A stretch of DNA of 64,000 nucleotides from Hanleya hanleyi (taxonomy: Eukaryota > Mollusca > Polyplacophora > Lepidopleurida > Hanleyidae), in contig JAVTVY010025178.1 in NCBI GenBank assembly GCA_036873755.1, forward strand, positions 42,974 to 106,973. Direction: 5' to 3'. Positions within the stretch are counted from its first letter, which is position 1. Every line of letters starts with the position of its first letter. This document shows, one piece after another, positions 21,775 through 33,722 of this stretch. The translations under genes were made by a program, and so were the position numbers. Below the pieces are notes generated by a model that did not search any database, was not told where the DNA came from, and saw nothing but the letters and a program-made list of their open reading frames with translations.

Positions 21775-22648
21775 AAACACCTCAACAAGAGTAAGTTTCC
21801 CCTTAAACATTGGTTATTATTTTCTAAGATATTTATGCGATTGTAACGAGAATTCTCACAGAGCATTAGTTTGAGCAGAGCAACGATCAGTGAAAGTGAT
21901 TACCCTGTATACCCTGTAGGTGGTGCTATGCTTGACTGAACATGAATTCAATGCATGCCGGTCGCATTTCAAAAATTGCAAAACAGATTATCAAAGACAG
22001 ATTTTATTCAATCACGAACAAATCCTAACAGGTAGAGCAAAGACAGTGATATTCAATCACACGGTGTGACTAGAGCAACAATCGGTGAAAATGATTATCC
22101 TTTACGTGGTGCTATGCCTGAATGAGCATGCATTGAATGTAAGACAGTAGCATTTCCATAAATTGCAAAACAGATTATTAAAGACAGATTTTATTCAGTA
22201 ACGAACAAATCCTAACCGGTAGAGCAAAAACAGTGATATCCAATCACACGATTTGACCAGAGCAACAATCGCTGAAAAAGATTACCCTGGACGTGGTGCT
22301 ATGCCTGAATGAGCATGCATTGAATCCAAGACGGTAGCATTTCCATAAATTGCAAAACAGATTATTAAAGACAGATCTTATTCAATAACGAACAAATTCT
22401 AACCGGTAGAGCAAGACTGTGCTATCCAATCACACGGTTTGACCAGAGCAACAATCAGTTAATATGATTATCCTGTAGGTGGTGCTATGCCTTAGCCCTG
22501 TCAGGTCTGGTGGATCATTATGGCCCCCTTCTACCAAACTTTCTCTCCTAACTCCGGAGCGGCAACAAAATGAAAGCAGACTTTTGTCATATTGGGGTCA
22601 TTTTGAACGTAATTGCATACCCTCAGAGCAGAGGATCATGGGTAAATC
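21775..22648 (+). repeat. Left arm of a long palindrome
   Basis: Pairs in reverse complement with 22983-23655. The outer end 'aaacacctcaacaagagtaag' matches 'cttacttttgctgaggtgttt'. The arm contains about 185-bp direct subrepeats that begin 'agagcaacaatc' at roughly 21880, 22073, 22255 and 22443, and it continues without a break into the left part of MITE 3. It holds one more subrepeat than the right arm, which accounts for most of the difference in arm length. Confidence 0.85.
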
Positions 22649-23142
22649 ACTGGAACTTTTGGGACCTGTTTTTGCCCCAATAGTTTTCCTACCTCTGGAG
22701 ATTGGATGCTGAATCTTACTACACTACACCCTTGGGTCCCGCTCTACCAGAACGTGATGCAAACATTTGATGACGTCATTTTCAAAAAGGCATTTTTGAT
22801 CGATTTTTTTGTTCGGTTTTTCGAATTTTTTATTTATGTATTTTCTTTGCAAAAACTGCATGATAAATTAGTAAATAACAGTCCAATGTGAAATAAAGCA
22901 GAACAGCAGAGGAAAAGCAGAACGTTTGAAGAAAAATGATGAAAACATCACTTTCCTGGTACCTAACATAGCCGACATGTTGGATTTACCCATGATCCTC
23001 TGTCTGGGGGGTATGCAAATACGTCCAAACTGACCCCAATATGGCAAACTAAAAAGTCTGCTTTCATTTTGTTGTTGCTCCGGAGATAGGAGAGAAAGTT
23101 TGGTAGGAGGGGGGTCATAATGGCCCTCCAGCCATGACAGGG
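22496..23142. mobile_element. piggyBac-like MITE 3 at the palindrome centre
   Basis: Bounded by TTAG (22492-22495) and TTAA (23143-23146), with ends CCCTGTCAGG and CATGACAGGG. The right two-thirds (from about 22649) is a normal MITE resembling MITE 1 and 2, with 'gatgacgtcat' near 22770 and 'gcaaaaactgcatgataaattagta' near 22850. The first ~150 bp is an inverted copy of its own right end, so the palindrome of the flanks continues into the element. Confidence 0.8.
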
Positions 23143-23655
23143 TTAAGGCATAGCACCACCTACAGGGTAATCATATTCACTGATTGCTGCTCTAGTCAAA
23201 TCGTGTGATTGAATATGACTGTCTTTGCTTTAGCGGTTAGGATTTGTTAGTTATTGAACAAAATCTGTCTTTGATGATCTGCTTTGCAATTTATGGAAAT
23301 GCTATCGACTTGCATTGAATGCATGCTCATTCAGGCATAGCACCACGTACAGAGCAATCTTTTTCGCCGATTGTTGCTCTGGTCAAACCGTGTGATTGGA
23401 TAGTACTGTCTTTGCTCCATCTGTTAGAATTTGTTCATGATTGAATAAAATCTGTATTTGATAATCTGTTTTGCAATTTTTGGAATGCGACCGTCTTGCA
23501 TTCAATCCATGTGCATTCGGGCATAGCGCCACCTACAGGGTAATCATTTTCTCTGATTGTTGCGCTGGCCAAACTGATGCTCGTTACAATCGCATAACTA
23601 TCTTAGGAAATATTAGCCAATGTTTAGGGGAGAACTTACTTTTGCTGAGGTGTTT
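22983..23655 (-). repeat. Right arm of the long palindrome
   Basis: Inverted partner of 21775-22648. Subrepeat markers ('gattgttgctctggtc' type) fall at about 23172, 23362 and 23548. The arm ends exactly where a separate duplicated block (23656 onward) begins. Confidence 0.85.
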
Positions 23656-24724
23656 ATATGGATACTACAATTGAAGCTAAAACGAGGTCCAAACAAGATA
23701 ACCACACCGAGCAGATAGGGAGTTCAACAGGCCAGTAACAAATTGCCGTCTTGATTGTATCTCGTTTAGCAAACTTAATCTGAGAACCTAATTTTCGGAG
23801 AGACCTATCGGTAGATGGCGAAACGGACTATGGTGTGATCAATTTGAAACATGTTTTCCGAGCGGATTAATGTAGTTAAGGGCTTGGAGTGTGCATCTAT
23901 TAAATTGGAACGATATGCAAGAGGTGGCAACCATATGACTCATAAAAGCATCCCTCGGCACCTAACATTCAGACCGACCCGAGAATAGGGTGGATTCTCG
24001 GACGTAGACTTAGTATCTCAGCCGCGCTTTTATTGCAGCTGTTCATGTGGAGACTTATGAAGTATCCACACGGCCCCTAGCACCGGCTTAAGCGGAATTA
24101 GATACGCTAGCTTGGGAGCTGTGATGAAAGATCAGCTCAAGCAACTCGTCCGATGTTAATGGATGAGCATCGTGGACGTCTGATGGAGTCAACTTCTCAA
24201 CATTGGGTAAACCTGGTAAATGCAAAAATACCCAGAAAAAATAGACTATCATACGTCTGCAGAATGAAGGCTTACCGCAGGCATCGTACATATGCTGTGT
24301 AATCATGCATATGTTCACGATAAGTTAGCCACAAATCATTCCTCGAACTAGCGTAAACGATTGATGGTTCCGATATACCAGTGTAACAACTATACACAGG
24401 ATAGTATCATTCAATGAATATGAGCGACTGGTGTTATGTATCGGTTCAGAGGGGCGAGGAATCTCTGTTATATATGATGGATGATCAATATCTTATTCGC
24501 TCACACAACTACAAATGCAAAGTTTTTCATGCCTAAACCAACGTGTGGTCTGACCATTTCACTCGTAAACACGACTACTGTTGGAACAATTAAACGCAAG
24601 ATTCTTGAAAATGAAAATCGAAGTGCTAGGAGGAATAGCTGATCCGACATCCAGTAGTCAGCCGTATCCATAATCGGCACTGCTTATTCATAAAACTAAT
24701 TAACCCCAGTAGGCTTTGAAATAT
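23656..24724 (+). repeat. Duplicated block, copy 1 (pair with 30901-31655)
   Basis: Shares high identity with 30901-31655 from 'tatggatactacaattgaagc' to 'aattaaccccagtaggctt'. It differs by about 344 bp at 23903-24246, which is absent from the other copy. No gene is recognised within it. Confidence 0.85.
23903..24246 (-). mobile_element. Short PLE-related element inserted in duplicated block
   Basis: Starts 'aattggaacgatatgcaagagg' and contains 'acacggcccctagcaccggc' and 'gagcatcgtggacgtctgatgg', all shared with 7713-8296. The empty site is preserved at about 31147-31152 in the partner block, and a TA is present at both edges. Confidence 0.7.
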
Positions 24725-27700
24725 ATTGTGATACCCGTATCCTGATATATAAGGACACGTGTACATTATCGTTCATGTTGTTGTTGTTCACTTCACAATG
24801 ATTTACCCTCCCGTTTTGCTGGAGTGACAATGTGACTTTTTCGCGATATAAAATGGGACTATTGAACCACAAACAGTGACAATGATATATAAATACCTTA
24901 GATGATTTAATATAGTTACTTAGGAATAAACGATTGAACATCGTGTTATGGGTGAACCGAGCTCATCACAGCTATTATCAATGGCTACTGGGTTGCAGCT
25001 ACCTATTTTGCCTCAGCTACAAATATTGTACCTTTTTCATGTAAAGTTAATTATTAATCCTGAAATCTTTCTGTGTCTAGTTTCTGTGTGTGTTGGTTAA
25101 CTGTTTATTAGATATAAGCCATTTTAGTGCAGTACTGTTCCGTATACAGTTCAGGCCAGCTGAAAGGTTAATTTTGGCGCACCAACGGCGCGCAAACGAA
25201 GCGTGCCAACGCAAAGGTATAGTGCGCCAATGCCCCTGATTATCGCCTGGCCATTGTTCTAACTCTGTTGAATGTAGTCCGTCGACATGATTGAACACAG
25301 GCCGCGCGCTATCAGCACGGTCAGACAATGGCTGGAAGCGAGCTGCGGGAAGAGCCCGCTAGCGAGGTCTTTGTTAGCGAGCTCAAGAAAATCAGTTGGG
25401 AGTCCACGTGGCGTTAATCGGCACGAATGTCTGCATGTAATTCATACCTATTAAATAACATCAGGTGTATGAATTTGTGTTACTGGCGAACACGTCGACC
25501 TCGATCAAGCGTATTTGCATTCCATCTAAAAATTTGTGAAAGGAAATAGATTCAATATTTTTTTTAATCATAAACACCGCTTGCAAAATGGATTGTAATT
25601 TGTGCTTCGTCGGACACCTGCTTTCAAAGTTGACCCAGACTTGCGCGTATCAAGGAATAGCGTTTCTGGTATTAAAGTGTGGGTATTTGTTTATTGGAAG
25701 CTTCATCTTACGGCCGCTCCTCATACAGATATGCAAGTTCAAGTCATTCGTTTTTATATATTCAAAAATTCTTGCAAATTGTGTTAATTTTGACCATTCA
25801 AGAGTAAATGTCCGGGATTTTACTACCGGATTATGCAGTGTATAAATATTTAATCAGTGGGACAAGAACCGATGAAACGAATTATGCAATACCCGTACCT
25901 TTTTACTAGAAATCGGTTGATTAATTTGATTGAAGTCTGGTAATCCCTTTCTGCGGATTTGTCACCAATAAAACAGAACTCACTCCTCTGTGAAATAGAT
26001 CAACCCTCATGAAATCTGGCGTCTACACACAACTCCGCTATCCAGACGAACTTTGGTACAAGTGTTGGATGCTGTCTGAACATGCTAAATATAGCCCCGC
26101 GCGACCAGTTTATCCCCACGTCGCTTTTCGCGGGAAAATGAGAACACGTGTTTGAAATCTTGCAACATATTACTGCGCAGAAGTTATATTTTACTGAACC
26201 GACAGTATGATTCGGCAGGAAGGACACCGACTGATGGGAAAATCTTTCACTTTAAGTTATAATCCATATTACTATGAAAACAGTACAGTCGACGGTAGTT
26301 CAATACGATTTCACTTGAGTACATGTACGTTTTTTTGATTGAAATTGTAGTTTAAGGGCCGCTTCCCATTCGGATTTCGCGGCCCATCAACTCAATGTTT
26401 TATTTGAATTTCGCGGTACATTTCTTTGTTTTTTGAATACCTTTTCCAGCGCTAAATATGTAACTAAATAAATGAATAAATAATAAATAACAATGAGAGA
26501 TTAGTAGGAGATATAAATAGAAGTAAATAAGAATCGCTATGTACAAGTTCGCATGACTCTTTCTGGTACGTATACGTATATCATCGCAGGTTATTTATGC
26601 ACAAAAATATGTTTTGCCCATAGTAAGTGAGATATTCAGTAAGACCAGGTAGAGTGATTTCTGTAATGAGAGACGAGGTGAGAATGGTAAAACGAACAGT
26701 GGACCCACATTGTTTATGGCTGAAGTCCCTCCCTCCGTCCCCAACATCAAGACCTACATTTCATATGTGTTAATGCATACTTCCTGTCGAACAGAATAAC
26801 GGATGTTATATTGTCAGCAAGAAAACAACACTGTAAAGGTTAATCATCTCGTTAAGTTTGGCCTAAACAAGTGGATAATATAAACATAACAGTGCATTCT
26901 CTCTCTGACGGGGTAAAGCGATATCCCGCTTTCGTCCAACAAAATGCGCGTCTGTGTCTCATTTGAAAAGAAATGAAATGGCATTAACTTATTGTTTAGG
27001 TAGAAATCTGTTATTGTTTCTTTTTTGTTATTTAGCTGGAACGATGTGTGGGCCATAAATACTTGTTAATTCTTATTTCCTCATCGGAAGTTTCGTGTGC
27101 AACCTTTAACAGTCGGGCGGTAACGAATAAAGAGCATATACAAGTATTTGTCATTCTCTGTAAGGGGCTAATTGATCTTTTGAATTTCTGTGTATATTTT
27201 GGTTAGGCGGTTGTAACAAGACAAGCCAAAGAGACAACTAGTCTGACCGAGCACTGCATGTTGCCCCGATTATCACCTCGACTCGCCCGTGTGTCTGAAT
27301 TTATACGAAGCTGTATTCATTTGAAATGTTACGTTCAACCGTTTTACTGGCCGTTCTGAAAGAGGAGGCGGCCTTCGCAAATTGCACACACCAACGTTTT
27401 ATGAATTCTGATAATATATTTAGGCATACTTTAAGCTATCTTTGGCGAAACCTTTTGTTAATGAAGATTATTCGTAGTCTCAACCGAATGTTCACAAGAC
27501 GACCGAGTTTCCTTGGAGCGCAAACAAAAAATGATAGATAATCATTTACAGCATTCTTATTGAAGAAGTCAAATCTTCTATATATTTTTTTAATTACTTA
27601 GCCAGTAATTTAAACTGTAGAATAGATTGTGTTCTTGCCGTACACCGCCAGAGGGGAACTCTTTGAAAACAATTCAGTTTTAAGCGGTGACGGCTGTTAG

Positions 27701-27919
27701 CGCGCAATCCGGCAAGCGCCCCAACGGGGAGCCTTTGTTTACCGCCGACATGCTTACAATGGTTCAGTGGTTTGACCGGACTATATTCTACCGGCGCGTG
27801 GCGGCAAGGGTCACATCATGGGGGGTGTAATAAGTCTTGGTGATTAGGCCAGCACGTTGGCGCGCCATCAGTGCGTAAACCCTGTTCACTAATTGGAAGA
27901 TTAAGCTGATATGCATTGT
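24725..27919. other. No gene recognised; GC-richer patches
   Basis: Long stretch without a supportable gene. The segment 25140-25430 is GC-richer than its surroundings and holds a 29-codon frame (25328-25417) with normal-looking composition but no recognisable domain; it could be a decayed or genuine exon. Around 27640-27860 there is another GC-rich, CpG-containing patch. Other short frames look random. Confidence 0.35.
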
Positions 27920-27975
27920 AGGTCACGTGACCAGAGGGTATAAATACGTCAGCTCCAGTATATTTGGCATATGAC
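27920..27975 (+). promoter_or_regulatory. Candidate Pol II core promoter
   Basis: A perfect 12-bp palindrome GGTCACGTGACC with a CACGTG E-box lies at 27921-27932, followed 7 bp later by a TATAAATA box at 27939-27946. A start would be expected near 27970. No gene can be assigned: 80 bp downstream the sequence enters a duplicated, PLE-related block. This is pattern-based only. Confidence 0.35.
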
Positions 27976-28048
27976 TGGCAGCCTTCGACGTGTGAACACG
28001 TACAATTGAAAAGGTGTGTTCTCATACTGTATCATTTATTTTATACAG

Positions 28049-28352
28049 ATTGAGGTCATGAATTTATTGTAATAAACCATGCTCATACGGCCCTTACACT
28101 CGTGTTAAGGGGAATTAGACACAACTTATGAGACATAACGCCAAAGATCTGACCCTCTACGATCACAGTTTGCCATCAATGAGTAAAGGGGTACGACAAT
28201 TTGCATAGAACTTTGATAAGATAGTTGGAATCAGTGTTTTTGAAAGTGTGTGGTGACGTTGATAGAAATAAACATATGGTCTCATGTCTTATATATTAGT
28301 ACAATATAAGAGAACGTGTAGTCTAACAGAACGGGTAGTCTAACCCATGTTT
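28049..28352 (-). repeat. Duplicated block, copy 1 (pair with 31809-32665)
   Basis: Matches 31809-32062 and then 32601-32665, with the uninterrupted junction 'ctcatgtcttatatattag' near 28275-28295. It therefore preserves the empty site for the 538-bp element in the partner. Part of it ('gtgttaaggggaattagacac') is a decayed reverse-strand PLE tail. Confidence 0.8.
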
Positions 28353-28836
28353 TTTTAGATCCTGTGTTAAATGTGGCGATTTTAACCAACGTCACAAAAC
28401 ATTGTTGCAGAAACTGATAAAACAGGTCTACACTACCAAGCGCCTCCACTCAACGTTTCTCAAATTTGGCGATACATATCGCATGCTGATAGCAAAATAC
28501 GAGAGTAGCGTGCAAGATCTATGGCGTTACGTTTCGTAACTTGTGTCTGATTCCGCTTAACCCGGGGCTAGGGGCCGTATGAATCCATGTACTTCAAGAT
28601 CCTCATGGTATACATATGAACAGGCACAATCAAAGCGTGACTGAGATACATCATTCTTTAGATGACGACTTTACAACGAATATTATGGATTAAGAATATT
28701 GATCAGTGATACGGATTTGATAATTTTGGAATATCATGATGTCTTGCCGGCATCATTGAAAACTGTTGACCGCTTCTCTCTTGCAGGAAACAAGCCTATG
28801 TTTATGTATACTATGATTGTCTTTTTGAATTTGGTA
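28353..28836 (+). mobile_element. PLE copy C, 5'-truncated
   Basis: Begins inside the thumb coding region (about 28357: SCVKC, then RHKTLLQKLIKQ and KRLHSKFLKF-like codons) and runs through the stop near 28540 into the tail, breaking off at 28836 without the final ~110 bp. It is inserted just after the 'acccatgttttt' that continues uninterrupted at 32660. Confidence 0.8.
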
Positions 28837-28849
28837 CAAACATTAAAAC

Positions 28850-29475
28850 AAACCGATCTCTCTCTAATAATCTAAAATACAATCTTCTTTTGCTCGATGA
28901 AGATCTTCCAGCGTAGCTGCTCGATAAAAAAGTATCTCTTACAATCTTAAAATCTATACAGTTTTAAGTTTTAGACTGTCACACGTCGGACGACAGATTG
29001 CTGCAACAATATGTTTCACAGTGGGATGTTCGTGGCATGGAATACACCTTGGGACCGGCTCTTCTTTTAGTAAATGTTCGTGAGTTACAACACATGTTAC
29101 GAATCGTTAGATTCTTGGTAGTTGCTTTAGAATAGGTTAACCGGAAGACTATACTGTGAGGTCATGTGACTCTGTCAGTATGTCGGCACCTCTTCCCACT
29201 TCCCTTATATGTGTTGTAATCGTGTATGGCCGATTCTACATCGTCTAATCATGGCTTGATCGAAACGTTTCCGGCTGTTCAGATGAGTATAACATACAAT
29301 TTTTTTTTGAACTCGTGAAGTTTGTCATTATCCATAACGTCCCATAAAGATTGAAACAACTTTCTTACATGAGCACAGATAGATGGGCTGAAATCGTTGT
29401 ATGGGATTCCAACAGGATCAACCTCTTTACTTAGAGCTGCTTTAGGCATTTTATCAGCTTCAGTATTATTCGGTC
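28850..29475 (-). pseudogene. Non-LTR element 3' part, copy 1
   Basis: Parallels 33885-34780. Shared landmarks are 'cttgatcgaaacg', 'cataaagattgaaaca' and 'ggatcaacctc'. These are the C-terminal RNase H region and the following domain of an I- or Jockey-type ORF2 read on the minus strand. It is interrupted by a short element at 29096-29219. Relative to copy 2, about 285 bp of RNase H sequence is deleted at the junction near 29475. It is non-functional. Confidence 0.72.
29096..29219 (+). mobile_element. 5'-truncated short element
   Basis: Starts at 'acaacacatgttacgaatcg' and ends 'cttatatgtgttgtaa'. This corresponds to the last 124 bp of the element at 13974-14184. The other non-LTR copy (about 34078) is uninterrupted here. 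Confidence 0.75.
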
Positions 29476-30432
29476 ATGGATTGCATTTACTAGCTACGCA
29501 TTGAATCCTTGTGAAATAGGTGCTTTTGTTTTACAGCGGAAATGATATTACATGCATTCTTCACTTAAATATTTGTTTCAAAGAACTGTTAAGTGCACTC
29601 AATAAGTAACTTGAAAGGTAAATGCATTTCTCAGTGATTTATTGGAATGGTGCGTATTATTTACACCCGCTTTGGTGCAAGAGAAAGCAGTCTAAATTCA
29701 TTTTGCAGCTACAGACATCACCATAAAACAATCCGGGCAAGCATGCAATAAAATATACATGGACACAAGCTATGTTTGCAAGCCATTTGATGCATCCCAA
29801 TGGATTCTCAGGTCGTTTCCCAGAGTATAATGTTTCGCTATTCCATATTGGACGTGACTGTTGTTGTTGGTAAGATCACGGATATTTCTGAGGGTTTCGA
29901 TTCTAATGACGATCACAAATATGTACTTGGGGATAACAGCAAATATTTGATTATTGAGACTAAAATGTAAAATATGATACGACTTTAGTAGGAAGTCTGT
30001 ACATGTGCACGGGTAAAAATACGGGCGAAGACAGCTCGCATACATTGCATGTCTACTTGAGCAGCATGTGCGAAAATATCTAACATTTTTCTAAATTCTA
30101 TTTCGATACTTTTCCCTGATGTTGCCATTTATGCTGTTCCATTTGTTTTGTATCGCGGATTTACGATTTACGGCTTGAGCGAAAGTTGCGGAGATTTTAC
30201 GGTCTCTCCTTGAGTTGGTGGATATATAGATATATCTGAAATTGAGTATTATGTTGCAATGGAATACTGATCTATGGTGAGGGGATAATCTATTATTTCT
30301 CAGTATTTCGAATACATTACAAACATGGGGTAAGATATAAAGAGGAGCACATCCGCTATTATGATCGGCGAAATACTATCATGGTTGAATTACCTTTCTA
30401 ATATGAGCCAGTGAATAACAAATATTTGAAAT
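29476..30432 (+). repeat. Duplicated block, copy 1 (pair with 35065-36060)
   Basis: Near-collinear with 35065-36060, from 'ttcggtcatg' to 'gtgaataacaaa.atttgaaa.ctgtatata'. The partner contains some extra bases near 35140. The minus-strand frame at 29770-30045 has a counterpart in the other block (35445-35678), but frame and termini differ, so I do not call a gene. Confidence 0.85.
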
Positions 30433-30643
30433 CTGTATATAAGATGTCCACATAGGGGGTGGGGGCTGGAAGTTTGATGCCCGTGTTGGCGGAATTTTCA
30501 ATTCCCAATGAGGAAATAAGGATAGTTTGCGCAACAATAGCATTCTGATTTCTTTCCAATGTAACGTTATTTTTGTTAAGCAATATACGAACATTTACTA
30601 ATAAAAAGAGCCAGATCCAAAGTGTATTCCATGCCACGAAGGA

Positions 30644-30868
30644 CCCTCGAAGGCCGAGCGGTCTAAGGCGTTTCGTTAGTGATCGCCAGCCCGTCACACC
30701 ACTGAACCGGCACAGGCTCGAGCCCAGCTGGTGCATGTGTGAAAGTTTGTCAGATATTTGACGACGGGCGGTGGTTCTCTCCGGGTACTCCGGCTTCCTC
30801 CACCCTCCAAACTGACTGTGTGAGTGAAACAACATTGAGTGTGATATTAAACTAAATCCCCTCCCCCA
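30644..30868 (+). mobile_element. tRNA-derived SINE
   Basis: The head has an A box ('ggccgagcggtctaaggcg', 30651-30669) and a B box ('ggctcgagccc', about 30714) with class II tRNA (Leu/Ser-like) spacing. It is followed by a body with 'ctccgggtactccggcttcc' (30779-30798) and a tail 'gtgagtgaaacaacattgag...attaaac'. This body is characteristic of a widespread invertebrate SINE group. It lies between two duplicated blocks. Transcription by RNA polymerase III would read the plus strand. Confidence 0.85.
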
Positions 30869-30900
30869 TGTCACGAAGATCTCACAATGAAACAATCTTA

Positions 30901-31655
30901 TCGACTATATGGATACTACAATTGAAGCTAAAACGAGGCCCAAACAAGATAATCACACCGAGCAGATAGACAGTTCAACAGGCCAGTAACAAATTGCAGT
31001 CTTGATTGTATCTCATTTAGCAAACATAATCTGAGCACCTAATTTTCGGAGAGACCTATCGGTAGATCGCGAAACGGACTATGGTGTGATCAATTTGAAA
31101 CATGTTTTCCGAGCGGAATGATGTAGTTAACGGTTTGGAGTGTGCATCTATTAGACTGTCACACGTCTGCAGAATGAAGGCTTACCGCAGGCATCGTACA
31201 TATGCCGTGTAATCATGCATATGTTCACGTTAAGTTAGCCACAAATCATCCTCGAACTAGCGTAAATGATTGAAGGTTCCGAGATGCCAGTTTAACAACT
31301 ATGCACAGTATGTGTGCCATCATATTAGTTAAGTACCATTCAATGAATATGAGCGACTGTTGTTATCTATCAGTTCAGAGGGGCGAGGAATCTCCGTTAT
31401 ATGTGATGGATGATCAATAGCTTATTCGCTCACACAACTACAAAAGCAAAGTTTTTTTATGCATAAACCAACGTGTGGTCTGACCATTTCATCCGTAAAC
31501 ACGACTATTGTTGGAACAATTAAACGCAAGATTCTTGAACACGAAAATCGAAGTGCTAGGAGGAATAACAGATCCGACATCCAGTAGTCAGCCGTATCCA
31601 TAATCGGCACTGCTTATTCATGAAACTAATTAACCCCAGTAGGCTTCGAAATATG
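30901..31655 (+). repeat. Duplicated block, copy 2 (pair with 23656-24724)
   Basis: Holds the empty site for the 344-bp element of the first copy: 'gtgcatctattagactgtcac' is continuous at about 31140-31160. Identity to the partner is high, so this duplication is younger than the 7.4/17.5 kb pair. Confidence 0.85.
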
Positions 31656-31808
31656 TACACAAGTAAGGTCAACAGTTTATAACGATACAGGCATTACATC
31701 GCGATGTTCATATTTGTATATAGGTAACACTGATCTGTAAGTCATTTCAATGAATTGCAAAGTAATTTTGTCAATATATCGTATCGCAGTAACGATTTTG
31801 ACTGCTCA

Positions 31809-32665
31809 TATTGAGGTATTGAATTGATTGTAATAAACGATGGTCATACGGCCCATACACTCGTGTTAAGGGGAATTAGACACAATTTATGAGAAAAAAC
31901 GACTAAAGATCTGACCCTCTACGATCACAGTTTGCCATCAATGAGTAAAGGGGTACGACAAATTACATAGAACTTTTATAAGGCAGTTGCAATCAGTTTT
32001 TACGAACGTGTGTGGCGACGTTGATTGAAATAAACCTTTGGTATTTCATGGTCTCATGTCTTCCCTTACACTTCCCTTATATGCGTTGTAATTTTTATCT
32101 GTATATGGCGAGATTCTGCTTGTGGACGTTTCGTCTCCGAGGCTCGCCCCCTATACAGACCTGTTGATCTTTGATATATGTTGGCATTTGCGGGAAGTTG
32201 ATGCTGGGTCGACATCGGGTCTTACAGACTAGTCTTTTGTGTTAAATGCCGTCATTTTCATCTGACGACGATACAGCTCACCAAACCCCAGTGTACGAGT
32301 TGTTACAGCGACACAGCTCACCAATTACCAATACACGAATTGTCAGATCAGTTCAATCATAGCTCTCTAGATTTGTATCAAAGACCGCTTATGCCGTTGC
32401 TAGGGGCCGTGTGGTCATATCATCCAAGTTGCCATATGAACAGGTACAATAAAGGCGTACCTGAGATACAACGCATATCACGAATCGTTAGATTCTTGAT
32501 ATGTACTTTAGAACAGGTTTACCGGAAGAATATACTGTGAAGTCATGTGACTCTGTCAGTATGTCGGCACCCCTTCCCACTTCCCTTATATGTGTTGTAA
32601 ATATATATTAGTGCAATATAACAGAACGAGTAGTCCAACAGAACGGGTAGTCTAACCCATGTTTT
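31809..32665 (-). repeat. Duplicated block, copy 2, with 538-bp insertion
   Basis: Partner of 28049-28352. The match is broken at 32063-32600 by a complete short element and resumes with 'atatatattagtgcaatata'. Confidence 0.8.
32063..32600 (+). mobile_element. Head-to-tail short element, 538 bp
   Basis: Both ends carry the same terminal sequence: 'cttcccttatatgcgttgtaa' (about 32070-32091) and 'cttcccttatatgtgttgtaa' (32580-32600). One complete unit therefore follows the tail of a previous one. In between are 'gattctgcttgtggacg' (32112), 'gaggctcgcccc' (32139), 'catctgacgacgatacagc' (32260) and 'ttgctaggggccgtgtgg' (32397). The empty site is preserved in the partner block. It has no coding capacity. 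Confidence 0.82.
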
Positions 32666-33722
32666 TCGTGTTTGTCATTTCCAAGAATCATCCCTCAAAT
32701 AAGCGAGCAATTGATGAGGATATATTATGCAAAAATAGACCTTTCGCCTATCGAAGAAACATCCAATGTTGTGCAAAAAAAAAATGTCAACATCTTGCAC
32801 ATATCGCAATCTTTCTAACTGCACACCATGTGTTTCATTAATTTGTCTAATGTTGAGGACAACAAATAATTTGATGTATGGAACCTCCGTAATATGTAAA
32901 AGTATACCGAGAACGGCGCGCGGACACAGCAGATGAGACTCTTTAAAATGCAAGCGACAGAACCTCGAAATGAGAATTACTGAAGAAGTGTGAATGCCTC
33001 TTCCGTGCAATAATTCTGATTAGTTGTCCTCACATTACACCCTTTACGCTTTGCACATGTATATCTAATGTTTAGTCTATTCTACAATGCAAACCAGAAC
33101 TGTGTGATACGATGATGAAATAGTGCCTTTATAGACTAACATTAGTATTTCCGGCATTATCCCTCACTCCCAAAAATGTTTAGAGGAGAAAAGAGAGGAA
33201 TTTAACAGATACATACCTTGTAAGACTTGCTCTTGGTCTCAGAGACCATCTGTAACACCACCAAATCTAACCCTCTTTTTCTCATCTGTTACATTTTGAA
33301 CCGTAATGGCGATTGTTTCTGAACAGAATGTCTCAGTGCATTGAAATTTCAGCAACATACAATGACTACTGCCATTATCCAATTTATCCAGAGGGTTATG
33401 AATTCAGGCTAAAATAGACACGGCTTTGACAGCTGTGTTGTCCTATGTAGTATGGTGCCCACAATTAGACGAGAACCAGAAAGAGCACAGTACGCCGTGC
33501 AATGTTCCGCCAAAATCGTATGGTGTCGCTTAACTTGACCGTGACCAATTTGTAAATCGAGGGGAGAATACTATCCCACAATGAATAGAACGGTCGGTGA
33601 CCTGTAGGGGTCGTCGTTTTAAACTGTGCTTAATTACCCATACGAATAGGCACCGAAACGTCAGAGACGTTCGCTAACTAATTTCGTAGCTTTGAATAAA
33701 AACGAAGAAAACGAGAATAAAG
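32666..33722. other. No gene recognised
   Basis: AT-rich single-copy-looking sequence. The short frames on both strands show no family features. Confidence 0.4.

Noticed and set aside
22479..22891. Two plus-strand frames (77 and 61 codons) as a small gene
   Set aside because: Both lie inside the piggyBac-like MITE or its inverted end, and related MITEs do not keep the frames open.
25588..25845. 85-codon plus-strand frame as a gene
   Set aside because: It is a short overlapping pair of frames in AT-rich DNA without domain, splice context or conservation evidence.
30644..30720. Functional tRNA-Leu/Ser gene
   Set aside because: The B box is altered and the head continues into a typical SINE body, so it is a tRNA-derived retroposon.
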